Assembly: GCF_030811455.1 (NCBI RefSeq)
Contig: NZ_JAUSQU010000001.1
Location: forward strand, 9,796,001 to 9,860,000
DNA: 64,000 nt
Source: Streptosporangium lutulentum
GTDB lineage: Bacteria; Actinomycetota; Actinomycetes; Streptosporangiales; Streptosporangiaceae
Direction of reading: 5' to 3'
Shown here: positions 8,050 through 16,676 of the stretch, in pieces
Numbering within the stretch: the first letter of the stretch is position 1
Layout of the letters: each line of letters starts with the position of its first letter
Notes under the pieces: model-generated
What the model saw: only the letters and a program-made list of their open reading frames with translations
What the model was told of the DNA's origin: nothing
The model's database searches: none
Made by a program: the position numbers and the translations under genes

Positions 8050-10029
8050 ATGGAACCGACTCCACGGGGAACAGGGCCGCTGTCGCCGGACTTCGCCGGA
8101 ATCGATCCCGGTCTGATGCAGGGTTTCATCTCCGCCCTGGAACGGGGCCGGGATGTGATCGGTGAGCAGTCCGAGCGGATCCGCCAGTTGCTCGTGGCGG
8201 CGGAGGTGCCGGCGTCCGGTCTGCAGTCGATCAAGCAGATCGAGGGCTGGATCGATGACGAGCTACCGAAGCTGCGACAGCGTGACGCGACGATCAGGGA
8301 GAGCGACAGGTTCGCGCTGTGGCTGCCCGGCGCCGGGCCGATCACCTACGACGAGAGCGGTTCCAGGACCGCGGAAGAGTCTCGCGAGCAGGGCACGACG
8401 CTGGGCAAACGGCTACTGGCCATCGGTCCTGTCGGATTCTGGTCCCACCATGCCGACTCCGAAAAGTATGTCGAGGTCATCGCGGAGTTGGACGGCAACA
8501 AGAACGACGCAGACTTCACCGCGGCCTTCTTCGCCGCTCTCGGTACGGAGGGTGCTTTTAATCTCCCCGTGCTGCTGCGGGAGAGCGTGCACACCGAGCC
8601 CCCTCGGGGGGTCGCCGGCCCGCCCGATCCTAATGAGTCGATGCTCCGTACGCTGAGCCAGGCCTTCGGCAGCGCGGTCACGGGAGGGTCGCGGGTCCCG
8701 GGGTTCGCCAAGATCAAGGCCGCGGTCCAGAGTCCTGATCCGTCCGACCGGGGGGCCGCCGATCTCCTGCTGACCTCGGGGGAGTTTCCCGCCGAGTGGC
8801 TGGCGGGGGTGGCGTCGGCGTGGGGAGGGCTGGCGGATCCCCGCAAGATCACTTCGGGGCTTCTCTACGCCCTGGGAAACAACCCCGCCGCCGCTCGGCT
8901 GGCGGTCGGGAAGGTGACGGGGCCGTACACGAAGGACCAGTCGAAGCTGAAGGAGCTCCTGAAGAAACTCAACGAGCGTGCCGGTGGCCTGTACGCGGGG
9001 GGAGCACAGAAGGCCGACGCCTTCGGCCGCATGCTCGCCGCCGCCTCCGGCGCCTACGACGAGCAGGACGGCAGGCACAGCGAGGAGGCCGCCGCGTTCG
9101 CCTTCGCGGTGATGACGACGCTGGGCGACGTCAGGATCGGGGAGGCCGCACGGGTGCACATGGCGGAGATCGCCGGCGCGTACGCCACCGAGATCACCGA
9201 GGGCGCCACCATCGGCGACGACAACATGACCGATTCCAGCGTGCTGAAACCGACGACCTCGGCGCTGGGCCTGAAGTCGGCGTTCACCCTGAGCCCGGAG
9301 GACACCTACGCGTTCATGAAGGTCTTCGCCGACACGAACGAGAACCTCGCCCCGTTCGAGGAGGGGATGGGACGGCTCTCCCAGCGTCTGATCGCCGACA
9401 GCCTGGCGACGGTCAAAAGAACCGGGGATATCGAGCCCCTGGAGCCAATGCTCAACACGCTGGGAAATGTCCGCGGTTTCGAGGTGGCCGCCGCGGCGAA
9501 GGTCCGGGGCAACATGGACATGGTCGACGAACAGAGCAAGAAGATCCTGGGTTTCGCCATCGGCTCGACGCTGGGGTTGACCGGCCTGTGGGTGCCGACC
9601 ATGGCCGGTCAGGTGGCCTGGCTGGTGCTGGGCACCGGCTTCTCCGGCAAGGACGCTTTTGGGCCGGAGGACGAGAAGCGGGAGGACAAGCTGGACAAGG
9701 CCGAAGGGAACGCGACGCTTGGCCGCCAGCACGTCTTCGCGCAGACGCTCATGGCCGCCGGCTTCGCACCGAAGGTGACACCGGCCGAGTTTCAGGCCGA
9801 CGGCTCGCCGGGTGTGGCCATCACCGACGCGGAGGGCAACCTCCGGTCGTTCCCCGAGCTGCTCAAGCAGGGCAACAAAGGTCTCGTAGCCTTCGAGAAG
9901 TGGGCCGATGCCAACGGCATGGGCGGCCCCGACGAGCTTTCGGTGGGCGGTTTATCCAATGGCATGGCGAACTGGTTCGAGAGTGGTAACAAGCGGGGTA
10001 AGGATCGTGCCCTGGCTTTTGACCTTTAG
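8050..10029 (+). CDS. DUF6571-like large alpha-helical protein
   Basis: The start is placed at the ATG at 8050 because AGGGAG lies 6 bp upstream; the open frame runs 96 bp further up without support. The product has 659 residues. The N-terminal 100 residues are helical and WXG100-like; the middle has GLLYALGNNPAAARL-type segments resembling DUF6571 proteins of actinomycetes, which accompany ESX-like or polymorphic-toxin loci. A hydrophobic stretch lies at about 498-530 (GLTGLWVPTMAG), possibly one or two membrane spans. A lipoprotein gene converges on it and a small coiled-coil gene lies just beyond. Function unknown; the family call is from general resemblance only. Confidence 0.55.
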   Translation: MEPTPRGTGPLSPDFAGIDPGLMQGFISALERGRDVIGEQSERIRQLLVAAEVPASGLQSIKQIEGWIDDELPKLRQRDATIRESDRFALWLPGAGPITYDESGSRTAEESREQGTTLGKRLLAIGPVGFWSHHADSEKYVEVIAELDGNKNDADFTAAFFAALGTEGAFNLPVLLRESVHTEPPRGVAGPPDPNESMLRTLSQAFGSAVTGGSRVPGFAKIKAAVQSPDPSDRGAADLLLTSGEFPAEWLAGVASAWGGLADPRKITSGLLYALGNNPAAARLAVGKVTGPYTKDQSKLKELLKKLNERAGGLYAGGAQKADAFGRMLAAASGAYDEQDGRHSEEAAAFAFAVMTTLGDVRIGEAARVHMAEIAGAYATEITEGATIGDDNMTDSSVLKPTTSALGLKSAFTLSPEDTYAFMKVFADTNENLAPFEEGMGRLSQRLIADSLATVKRTGDIEPLEPMLNTLGNVRGFEVAAAAKVRGNMDMVDEQSKKILGFAIGSTLGLTGLWVPTMAGQVAWLVLGTGFSGKDAFGPEDEKREDKLDKAEGNATLGRQHVFAQTLMAAGFAPKVTPAEFQADGSPGVAITDAEGNLRSFPELLKQGNKGLVAFEKWADANGMGGPDELSVGGLSNGMANWFESGNKRGKDRALAFDL

Positions 10030-10030
10030 C

Positions 10031-10474
10031 TCATGAAGTTGGGAGGCACTCGGTCTCACCACGGACCAGGTACTTTCCTTGGCCTGGGGATTCCAAGACG
10101 ATCACCGTCCTGTACGTCTTGTTAGCGAGTCGGACGGGAGCGTTGCCCGGATCTTCAATGATCTCGTAGTCGGCGACTGGAGAGAGTGCACCCAGCAGGA
10201 GGCTGTTGAGCGCGTTTGCGCCGAGTTTCGGTGATGCATGTTCGCCGGTGGCCGCGAAGGTCCGCCTGGCCTTGTCCTCCCCGCAGGGAATGTCCTGCCC
10301 GCCGGGGTCGGTGACCTTCACATCCAGGGCGTGACTCTCTTTCATCAGCTCGGTGATGTGGAGCCTCAGAGTCTCACCCGCCTCGGCGGCCGTTGGCCCG
10401 GTTTCGGCGCAACCGGAAATCGTCAATAACGCCACCGCGCAAATCATGGCGCCATGCCGTACGAAATGTGCCAT
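10031..10474 (-). CDS. Small lipoprotein
   Basis: A 147-residue protein with a lipoprotein signal peptide: a short positively charged start, a hydrophobic core (ICAVALLTI) and the lipobox SGC at about residue 22. GGAGGA precedes the ATG. The mature part contains two further Cys (about 63 and 143) that may pair. It converges on the DUF6571-like gene with stops one base apart, and it is divergent from the small gene at 10564. No family recognised. Confidence 0.75.
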   Translation of the reverse strand: MAHFVRHGAMICAVALLTISGCAETGPTAAEAGETLRLHITELMKESHALDVKVTDPGGQDIPCGEDKARRTFAATGEHASPKLGANALNSLLLGALSPVADYEIIEDPGNAPVRLANKTYRTVIVLESPGQGKYLVRGETECLPTS

Positions 10475-10563
10475 GAAGTCCTCCGGGGGCTGGTCGGATT
10501 TCCCGTGAATCCCATAATGTCCAATAGATCAGTCCGGTGTCTCCCGTGAATAGAGGGATGGTC

Positions 10564-10854
10564 ATGAGTCAGCCTCTGGGTGGATCGGCACTCGATGCGC
10601 GACGCCGGCTCCTGGAGCAGACCCTGGCGGAGGTCAGGACGCGGGTCGCGATCCTGGAGGCGGCGCTCGACCCCGCCCATCGGCAGTTCACCGGCCAGCC
10701 CGTCTGGGTCGGCCCGAAGGCCCAGCAGTTCGCCGAGGATCTGAGCGCCCGCCGCGTACGGCTGCGCAAGGCGGCCCAGGCCCTCATCGAAACCATTGAA
10801 GAGGAACTCCGAGCCGTCCCGGCGAAAAGCTCGTCCTCCGCCGGACGTCACTGA
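10564..10854 (+). CDS. Small WXG100-like coiled-coil protein
   Basis: A 96-residue, almost wholly helical, charged protein (RRRLLEQTLAEVRTRVAIL; VWVGPKAQQFAEDL). The spacing between two helices with a W-x-G-type turn (VWVGPKA) recalls WXG100/ESAT-6 proteins. ATG 10564 is chosen for its distance to the GAGGG site; ATG 10558 is also possible. Its stop overlaps the stop of the convergent ATPase gene by 7 bp. A partnership with the DUF6571-like protein is inferred from proximity. Confidence 0.6.
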   Translation: MSQPLGGSALDARRRLLEQTLAEVRTRVAILEAALDPAHRQFTGQPVWVGPKAQQFAEDLSARRVRLRKAAQALIETIEEELRAVPAKSSSSAGRH

Positions 10855-11255
10855 ACGGCGAGCTGCAACCAGACCACGCGTCCGGAGAGAGTGTCGTACC
10901 AGCCCCAGGCGGTGGCCAGTTCCTGGACCAGCCATAGCCCTCGGCCTCCGCCGCTGTCGGGGCCCACGTTCGGGCAGAGCCGGGGCCGGTGACCGGCCGA
11001 TCCGGCGTCGATGACGCCGATGTGGAGTGTTCCGTCGTGGTGGGCGACGGTGACGGAGACCCGGCCGCCGGGGCACCGGCCGGAGTCGGAATGGCGTACG
11101 GCGTTGGTGACGAGTTCGGTGACGAGCAGCAGCGCGTCGTCGGTCCGCGCGTGTCCGGTGCTATCCAGCAGATCGCGGACGTAGCGCCGGGCCAGGGGAA
11201 CGGACGCGACCTCTGCGGGGAGCTCGACCTGCCCCAACAGTCCCAGCGCCCTCAC
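10848..11255 (-). CDS. RsbW-like histidine-kinase-type ATPase
   Basis: A 135-residue single-domain GHKL ATPase. It has the N box (ELVTNAVRHS, about residues 47-56), a G1-like VIDAGS and a G2 box GGGRGLWLV. Such proteins act as anti-sigma or regulatory ATPases in actinomycetes, commonly beside XRE-DUF397 pairs (whiJ/abaA-type clusters), which is the arrangement here. Its start overlaps the upstream partner gene by 4 bp (ATGA), so the two are co-translated. Confidence 0.85.
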   Translation of the reverse strand: MRALGLLGQVELPAEVASVPLARRYVRDLLDSTGHARTDDALLLVTELVTNAVRHSDSGRCPGGRVSVTVAHHDGTLHIGVIDAGSAGHRPRLCPNVGPDSGGGRGLWLVQELATAWGWYDTLSGRVVWLQLAVQ

Positions 11256-11515
11256 CGGGCCGCCTCCGCGATCCGCTCGGCCGCCTCCCTCATCCTGGTA
11301 CGGCTCCGCCGGTCGCGGCCCTGGTCCCAGGTGAATACCGAGATCCGACCCCGCTGCTCCGTCGTGGCTTTCGGCAGGCCCGGCGGCAGGAAGATCTCCA
11401 CGCTCGGGCGCCGACCGGGAGGAAGGCGAACCACGGAGTCGAAACCGAGATCATTCAGCTCCCAGGCCAACTCCATCAGGTGAAAACCCCACTCTCGAAG
11501 ATCGCGCACCTTCAT
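11252..11515 (-). CDS. Small conserved-looking partner of the regulatory ATPase
   Basis: An 87-residue protein; the ATG at 11515 is preceded by AGGAGTGGG, while the open frame extends to 11647 without a comparable site. It has an alpha-beta pattern (WGFHLMELAWELNDLG, SVEIFLPPGL) and a basic C-terminus. It is first in a two-gene operon with the GHKL ATPase and is divergent from the XRE gene. Family not recognised. Confidence 0.7.
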   Translation of the reverse strand: MKVRDLREWGFHLMELAWELNDLGFDSVVRLPPGRRPSVEIFLPPGLPKATTEQRGRISVFTWDQGRDRRSRTRMREAAERIAEAAR

Positions 11516-11762
11516 CTGGTCGCCCACTCCTTCGTTGGCTCTGAAGCTGTTCGGTACTGGTCGTGACTGCTCGCTCCCTGTGCGCCCGTCGCTCGCCTTG
11601 CCTGCAGAACGAGCAGCGCGGCTTGCGGGTGCAGCAGTACTCTCCACGGGATGTCACATGCTTAATGTGCACATGCAAAACTGAACCTGCAAGCGCTTTG
11701 GCGCGAACAGTCAAAGATTCATTACGATGCGTGAGCAATCAGGCAGATTGGGAGGGAGACCT

Positions 11763-12620
11763 GTGGCCAACTTCTCGCCGACGGTCCGTCATCGACGTTT
11801 GCTGCAGGAGTTGCGGCAACTGCGCGGCGCGGCCGGCCTCAAACAAGAAGAAGTGGCTGATCATCTGGACTGGTCGACGTCCAGGATGACCAAGGTGGAA
11901 GGCGGAACGCTTCGGATTTCCGTCAATGACGTCCGCGCCATGCTCCAGCTCTACGGGCTTCGAGAGGGAGCTAAGTACGAAGCGCTCGTTCAACTGGCCA
12001 AGCAGGCGAGGGAGCGTGGGTGGTGGCATGCCTACAGCGACGTCATCCCGCAGTGGTTTCAGGTCTACGTGGGTCTGGAGGCGGAGGCGTCGTCACTCCG
12101 CAACTACGAGCCCGAGCTCGTCCACGGACTTCTACAGACCGAGGACTACGCTCGAGCCGTCTACCAGGCGGCAAGGGTGATGGATGCGCCCGACGAGATA
12201 GAACGGCATGTCAGTCTCCGCATGGCCCGTCAGGACGTCATCACACGATCTGAACAGCCCATGCACTTCTGGGCAATTATGAACGAGGCGGCTCTACGCC
12301 GTCGTGTCGGTGGTGCCTGCGTCATGAAGGACCAACTGCGACACCTGGTTGAGGTCTCGGCGCAGCCCAATGTGACCCTTCAAGTCCTGCCCTATGGGAT
12401 AGGTGCGCACGCGGCGATGCTCGGATCCTTCGCCATCCTGTCCTTCTCCGAAGGGGCCAGCGAGGTCGCCTACTTGGAGTACATGACCGGGAGCCTGTAT
12501 TTGGAGAAGCCCGAGGAAGTCCGGGCATATACGCTGACATACGACCACCTGCGCGCTTCGGCGCTCGATCCGAGGGATTCGATCGCCATGGTCGCGAAGC
12601 TCGTCAAAGAAGATCTCTAA
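11763..12620 (+). CDS. XRE regulator with DUF5753 domain (WhiJ/Scr1-like)
   Basis: A 285-residue protein from a GTG preceded by GGGAGGGAG. An HTH lies at about residues 20-60 (LKQEEVADHLDWSTSRMTKVE), followed by the DUF5753 ligand or partner domain (NYEPELVHGLLQTEDYARA; VLPYGIGAHAAMLGSFAIL). These proteins pair with a DUF397 protein in actinomycetes and often with a GHKL ATPase, forming developmental or toxin-antitoxin-like modules; all three are present here. It lies less than 500 bp upstream of pglX on the same strand, so it is a candidate regulator of the BREX core operon (inference). Confidence 0.9.
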   Translation: MANFSPTVRHRRLLQELRQLRGAAGLKQEEVADHLDWSTSRMTKVEGGTLRISVNDVRAMLQLYGLREGAKYEALVQLAKQARERGWWHAYSDVIPQWFQVYVGLEAEASSLRNYEPELVHGLLQTEDYARAVYQAARVMDAPDEIERHVSLRMARQDVITRSEQPMHFWAIMNEAALRRRVGGACVMKDQLRHLVEVSAQPNVTLQVLPYGIGAHAAMLGSFAILSFSEGASEVAYLEYMTGSLYLEKPEEVRAYTLTYDHLRASALDPRDSIAMVAKLVKEDL

Positions 12621-12857
12621 GTGCGGGGAAAGGGGATGCGGGTGTCCCACGAGGAGCTGTCCGATGCCGTCTGGCGCAAGAGCACCCGCAGCGGTGGGAA
12701 CGGCGGTAGCTGTGTCGAAGTCGCCTCGCTGGCCGGAGGTCGGGTAGGTGTGCGTGACAGCAAGGACCGAGGGGGTCCGGCACTGATCTTCACTCCTTCT
12801 GAGTGGCAGGCTTTCATCGGCGGAGTCAAGGGTAGAGAGTTCGACGATCTGGTCTGA
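12621..12857 (+). CDS. DUF397 protein
   Basis: A DUF397 protein of about 70-78 residues: VWRKSTRSGGNGGSCVEVA near the N-terminus and RDSKDRGGPALIFTPSEWQAFI near the end are diagnostic. The start could be GTG 12621, ATG 12636 or GTG 12642 (GGGAAAGGGG lies just before 12636). It follows the XRE gene by zero bases and is its probable binding partner. Confidence 0.9.
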   Translation: MRGKGMRVSHEELSDAVWRKSTRSGGNGGSCVEVASLAGGRVGVRDSKDRGGPALIFTPSEWQAFIGGVKGREFDDLV

Positions 12858-13016
12858 CCGTTATGGCAGTACGGCGTTCGCCGTTTTCCTGGCGGCTGTA
12901 CGACTGGCCGGGACCTGACCGGAGCCCGTCTCCGAGGACTGTCATACCTGTCCTTCGCGCGCCCATATTGTTATCGGGCTGGCCCGGCACGCTGTGCCGA
13001 ACTTGCCAGACTGGCA

Positions 13017-13042
13017 GTGCATCGTGACACATCGCGATGCAC
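13017..13042. promoter_or_regulatory. Palindromic operator candidate upstream of pglX
   Basis: GTGCATCG and CGATGCAC form a perfect 8-bp inverted repeat with a 10-nt spacer, ending 51 bp before the pglX start inside the 236-bp gap after the DUF397 gene. It fits a dimeric HTH regulator site; the XRE-DUF397 pair next door is the obvious candidate. Confidence 0.45.
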
Positions 13043-13093
13043 GTCGGTCCGCAAGGTAGCCGGTGGCTGTGACGGGACGAGAAGGGTGATCAG

Positions 13094-16000
13094 GTGTCGG
13101 TTATCTCCGCCGCACTGCTCAAGGATCTTCAGAAGCAGGCGGGGCGTGTCGCCGACGACCTGCGAGAGCAGGCGGGACGGGTTCCCGAGATCGGTGATCG
13201 GCTGAAGGAGATGCACCGCACCGCCGGCGGCATCGGACGCACGGGGGAGAGTTGGAACGACTGGCTCACTGCCCAGTGCGCCCAAGCCGCCAGCTCTTGG
13301 GTGATCGCCTGTGCCTTCATCCGCTTCTGCGAGGACAACGACCTCACTGGCCACCGATGGATCGCCTCCCGCGACGCCGCCGGTCATGCCACTTCTGGCG
13401 CAGCCGACGCCGAGGCCGCCTGGATCCAGCGCAACCCCCGGTTGACCGCTCGCGAGTGGTTGCGTGAGTCCTTCACCTGGCTCCGCTCCACCCGCGCGGG
13501 GCACGCGCTCTTCCCCGACACCGACTTTGTCTGGTGGTGGGACATCTCCGCCGACCAGGCCGAGGAACTAATCGCTGTCTTTCGCCGACGGGACGTGGAC
13601 GGGGTACGGCTGGCCCATGACGACTTCCACAGTGCCGATCTCGACACCCGCTTCCTCGGTGATCTCTACCAGGACCTGTCCGAGCACATCCGCAAGCGAT
13701 ACGCACTGCTGCAGACCCCGGTCTTTGTCGAGGAGTTCATCCTTGAGCGAGTCCTCGATCCGGCACTGAACGACTTCGGGCTTGAGGGACTCAAGCTGAT
13801 CGACCCGACCTGTGGATCGGGACACTTCCTGCTGGGGGCGTTCGACCGACTACTTAAGGAATGGGTCACCTATCAGCCAGGGCTGGACGAGCGGGTGCGG
13901 GTGCAGAAGGTGCTTGATGCCATTCACGGTGTTGACATCAATCCGACCGCGACGGCGATCACCAAGTTCCGCCTGATGGTGACGGCATTGAAGGCGTGTG
14001 AGGTTACTCGTCTCGATGGTCCGAATGTGCCCGCGCTTAGCCTCAATATCGCTACGGGTGACACACTGCTGTACGGCGGTGGCAAATTCGGTGGTGGTCG
14101 TCAGATGGCCCTCGACGTCCTAGACAATGATCCGCTCGCCTCCCATCTTTACGACTGGGAAGATGTCGATCGCTTCCCTGGTATCCTTGACTATAGCCGT
14201 TACCACGTGGTCGTCGGCAACCCGCCTTACATCACGGTCAAGGACAAGGCACTCAACGAGGCTTATCGAGAGCGCTATAAGAAGACATGTTCAGGTAAAT
14301 ATGCCCTGTCGGTGCCGTTTGCGGAATTATTCTTCCGATTGGCAATCAAAGACAATGAGCGTCCAGGGTATGTCGGTCAAATAACCGCCAACTCATTTAT
14401 GAAGCGGGAGTTTGGCAAGAAGCTTATCAATGATTTTTTCGCCAACATGGTGGATCTGACTCAGGTTGTCGATACCTCTGGCGCCTATATTCCTGGGCAC
14501 GGAACGCCGACGGTTATTCTAATCGGCAAAAACCGCGATCGAACTTTGACCAGTGACGTGCGTGCCGTCCTGGGGGTTCGCGGTGAACCTTCTCAACCCA
14601 ACGATCCTGCTCAAGGACTGGTTTGGCGCTCCATTGTTGATAATGTCGACAGTCCCGGAGTTGAAACAGGCTACGTCTCTGTCGTTAATCTTCCCCGGGA
14701 AAGATTGGCCGCTCATCCTTGGTCGCTTTCCGGTGGCGGGGCAACGGAACTTTTAGATATTATTGGTCAGCAAAAGGTTCGTCTCGGAGCGATCCCTGCA
14801 GACATTGGTATGACGTGCCTAACCCTTGAAGATGATGTCTACCTTCTTCCAGAAGGAGTGGTCCGGCGACGAAAGCTTGGAGATCTGTGTGCTCGACTTG
14901 TTAATGGTGATGAGGTGCGAGATTTTCGAATTATTGATCCTGCCTTCACTTTGATGCCGCAAGAATGGAATGGGGGGAGGCGTGAAATCTCATATGATGT
15001 AAAGAAATATGTTTGGGTTTGGCGTACAAATTTGAAGAATCGTCTATATTTCGGAAAATTCCCCGAACGGCGAGGTTTGCGTTGGTTTGATCTCGGAATG
15101 TTTTTTGCTGACCGTCATCGAGAGTCGCTGTCGATTGCGTTTGCAGAAGTAGCTACACATAACCACTTCTCATTGGATCGGGGTGGGAAGGTCTTCAAGC
15201 AGACAGCGCCTGTTATCAAGCTTCCTGAAAAATCAACAGAAGATGATCACCTGCGACTGCTTGGAATACTCAACTCCTCCACGGCCTGTTTCTGGCTCAA
15301 GCAGGTCTGTCATGATAAGGGTAATCGAGGCGAGGGCGGTGGAATTACGAGCGCTGCTTGGGAGCGGTTTGCTCAATTTAATTCCACTAACATCGCTAAG
15401 TTTCCGTTGCCCAGCGGTGCTTCGTTAGAGCGGGCTCAACGGCTCGACGCGCTCGCCCAAGAGTTGACTTCTGTCACCCCACAAGCAGTGTGCGCGCAGG
15501 CTGTACCGACTCGTGAAGCCTTAGTGGAGGCGCGGAAGCGATATGAAGCGATCCGAGCCGAGATGATCAGCATCCAGGAGGAATTGGATTGGGAGGTCTA
15601 CAAGCTCTACGGCATCCTCGACGAGGATCTGTCCTATTCTGCCGACGACCTTCCCGGCCTGGCGCTCGGCGAGCGGGCGTTTGAGCTCATCCTCGGAGCT
15701 GAGTTTCTCGACGGTAAGACCGAGACCGTCTGGTTCGATCGGCACAGTTCCACACCGATCAGGGACATTCCTTCCCACTGGCCCCAGGCATACCAGGATC
15801 TCGTCCGGCGGCGGATCGAGATCATCAAGAACAAGCCGCTGATGAACCTTGTCGAGACCCCCGAATGCAAGCGCCGTTGGTCCGTCGAGCCTTACGAGAA
15901 GACGCGCGCCGAGGCGCTGCGCACCTGGTTGCTGGACCGGCTGGAGGACGAGAGCCTCTGGATCGTGGATGGGGCGCCCCGGACGCTCTCTGTGGCGCAG

Positions 16001-16672
16001 CTCGCAGATCTGGTGCGCATCGATGCCGATTTCCGGCAGGTCATGGATCTCTACGTCGGCCGCCCCGACTACGACCTCACTTCCGAGATCGTCGCCCTGC
16101 TCAAGGACGAGCCCGTCCCCTACCTCGCCGCCTACCGCTACTCCGCCACCGGCCTGCTCAAACGGCAGGACTGGGAAGAGGTCTGGGCGCTGCAACGCAG
16201 GGAGGACGCGGGGGAGAAGGTCGACATCCCGGTCCCACCGAAGTATGCCCCGAAGGACTTCGCGAACATCTCCTACTGGAAGCATCGAGGCAAGCTCGAC
16301 GTGCCCAAGGAGCGGTTCGTCGGTTATCCGGGTGCTCAGCGGGAGAACGACGCGACCCCCGTCTACGGCTGGGCGGGCTGGGACCACCTCCAGCAGGCCA
16401 CCGCGCTGGCGAACATGCTGATCGAGCGCGGCTACCCTACAGACGACGGGCGGGCCACGGCGCTGCTCGCGGGCCTGGCGGAGCTGGAGCCGTGGTTGCA
16501 CCAGTGGCACCACGACTACGAGGATCTCTACGCCGGCTCGCCGGCCGACTATTTCACCGCGTGGCTGGAGAGCCAGCTCGCCGAGCGGGGGCTCACCAGG
16601 GAGACTCTGGCCAAGTGGCGGCCTGAAGCCAAGCGGCGAGGCGGCGCGAGGAACACGAAGAAGGAGAGCTGA
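13094..16672 (+). CDS. pglX: PglX: BREX adenine-specific DNA methyltransferase
   Basis: An 1192-residue Eco57I/PglX-type N6-adenine methyltransferase. The SAM motif I is DPTCGSGHF (from residue 237) and the catalytic motif IV is NPPYI (from residue 376). Residues about 385-800 hold the target-recognition region, where the DNA turns clearly more AT-rich than both ends. The C-terminal about 400 residues carry the BREX-type helical extension (YWKHRGKLDVPKERFVGYPG). In BREX, PglX methylates the host at a specific site to mark self. GTG start preceded by GAAGGG. It is first in the operon, with pglY 4 bp behind its stop. Confidence 0.95.
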   Translation: MSVISAALLKDLQKQAGRVADDLREQAGRVPEIGDRLKEMHRTAGGIGRTGESWNDWLTAQCAQAASSWVIACAFIRFCEDNDLTGHRWIASRDAAGHATSGAADAEAAWIQRNPRLTAREWLRESFTWLRSTRAGHALFPDTDFVWWWDISADQAEELIAVFRRRDVDGVRLAHDDFHSADLDTRFLGDLYQDLSEHIRKRYALLQTPVFVEEFILERVLDPALNDFGLEGLKLIDPTCGSGHFLLGAFDRLLKEWVTYQPGLDERVRVQKVLDAIHGVDINPTATAITKFRLMVTALKACEVTRLDGPNVPALSLNIATGDTLLYGGGKFGGGRQMALDVLDNDPLASHLYDWEDVDRFPGILDYSRYHVVVGNPPYITVKDKALNEAYRERYKKTCSGKYALSVPFAELFFRLAIKDNERPGYVGQITANSFMKREFGKKLINDFFANMVDLTQVVDTSGAYIPGHGTPTVILIGKNRDRTLTSDVRAVLGVRGEPSQPNDPAQGLVWRSIVDNVDSPGVETGYVSVVNLPRERLAAHPWSLSGGGATELLDIIGQQKVRLGAIPADIGMTCLTLEDDVYLLPEGVVRRRKLGDLCARLVNGDEVRDFRIIDPAFTLMPQEWNGGRREISYDVKKYVWVWRTNLKNRLYFGKFPERRGLRWFDLGMFFADRHRESLSIAFAEVATHNHFSLDRGGKVFKQTAPVIKLPEKSTEDDHLRLLGILNSSTACFWLKQVCHDKGNRGEGGGITSAAWERFAQFNSTNIAKFPLPSGASLERAQRLDALAQELTSVTPQAVCAQAVPTREALVEARKRYEAIRAEMISIQEELDWEVYKLYGILDEDLSYSADDLPGLALGERAFELILGAEFLDGKTETVWFDRHSSTPIRDIPSHWPQAYQDLVRRRIEIIKNKPLMNLVETPECKRRWSVEPYEKTRAEALRTWLLDRLEDESLWIVDGAPRTLSVAQLADLVRIDADFRQVMDLYVGRPDYDLTSEIVALLKDEPVPYLAAYRYSATGLLKRQDWEEVWALQRREDAGEKVDIPVPPKYAPKDFANISYWKHRGKLDVPKERFVGYPGAQRENDATPVYGWAGWDHLQQATALANMLIERGYPTDDGRATALLAGLAELEPWLHQWHHDYEDLYAGSPADYFTAWLESQLAERGLTRETLAKWRPEAKRRGGARNTKKES

Positions 16673-16676
16673 CGAC

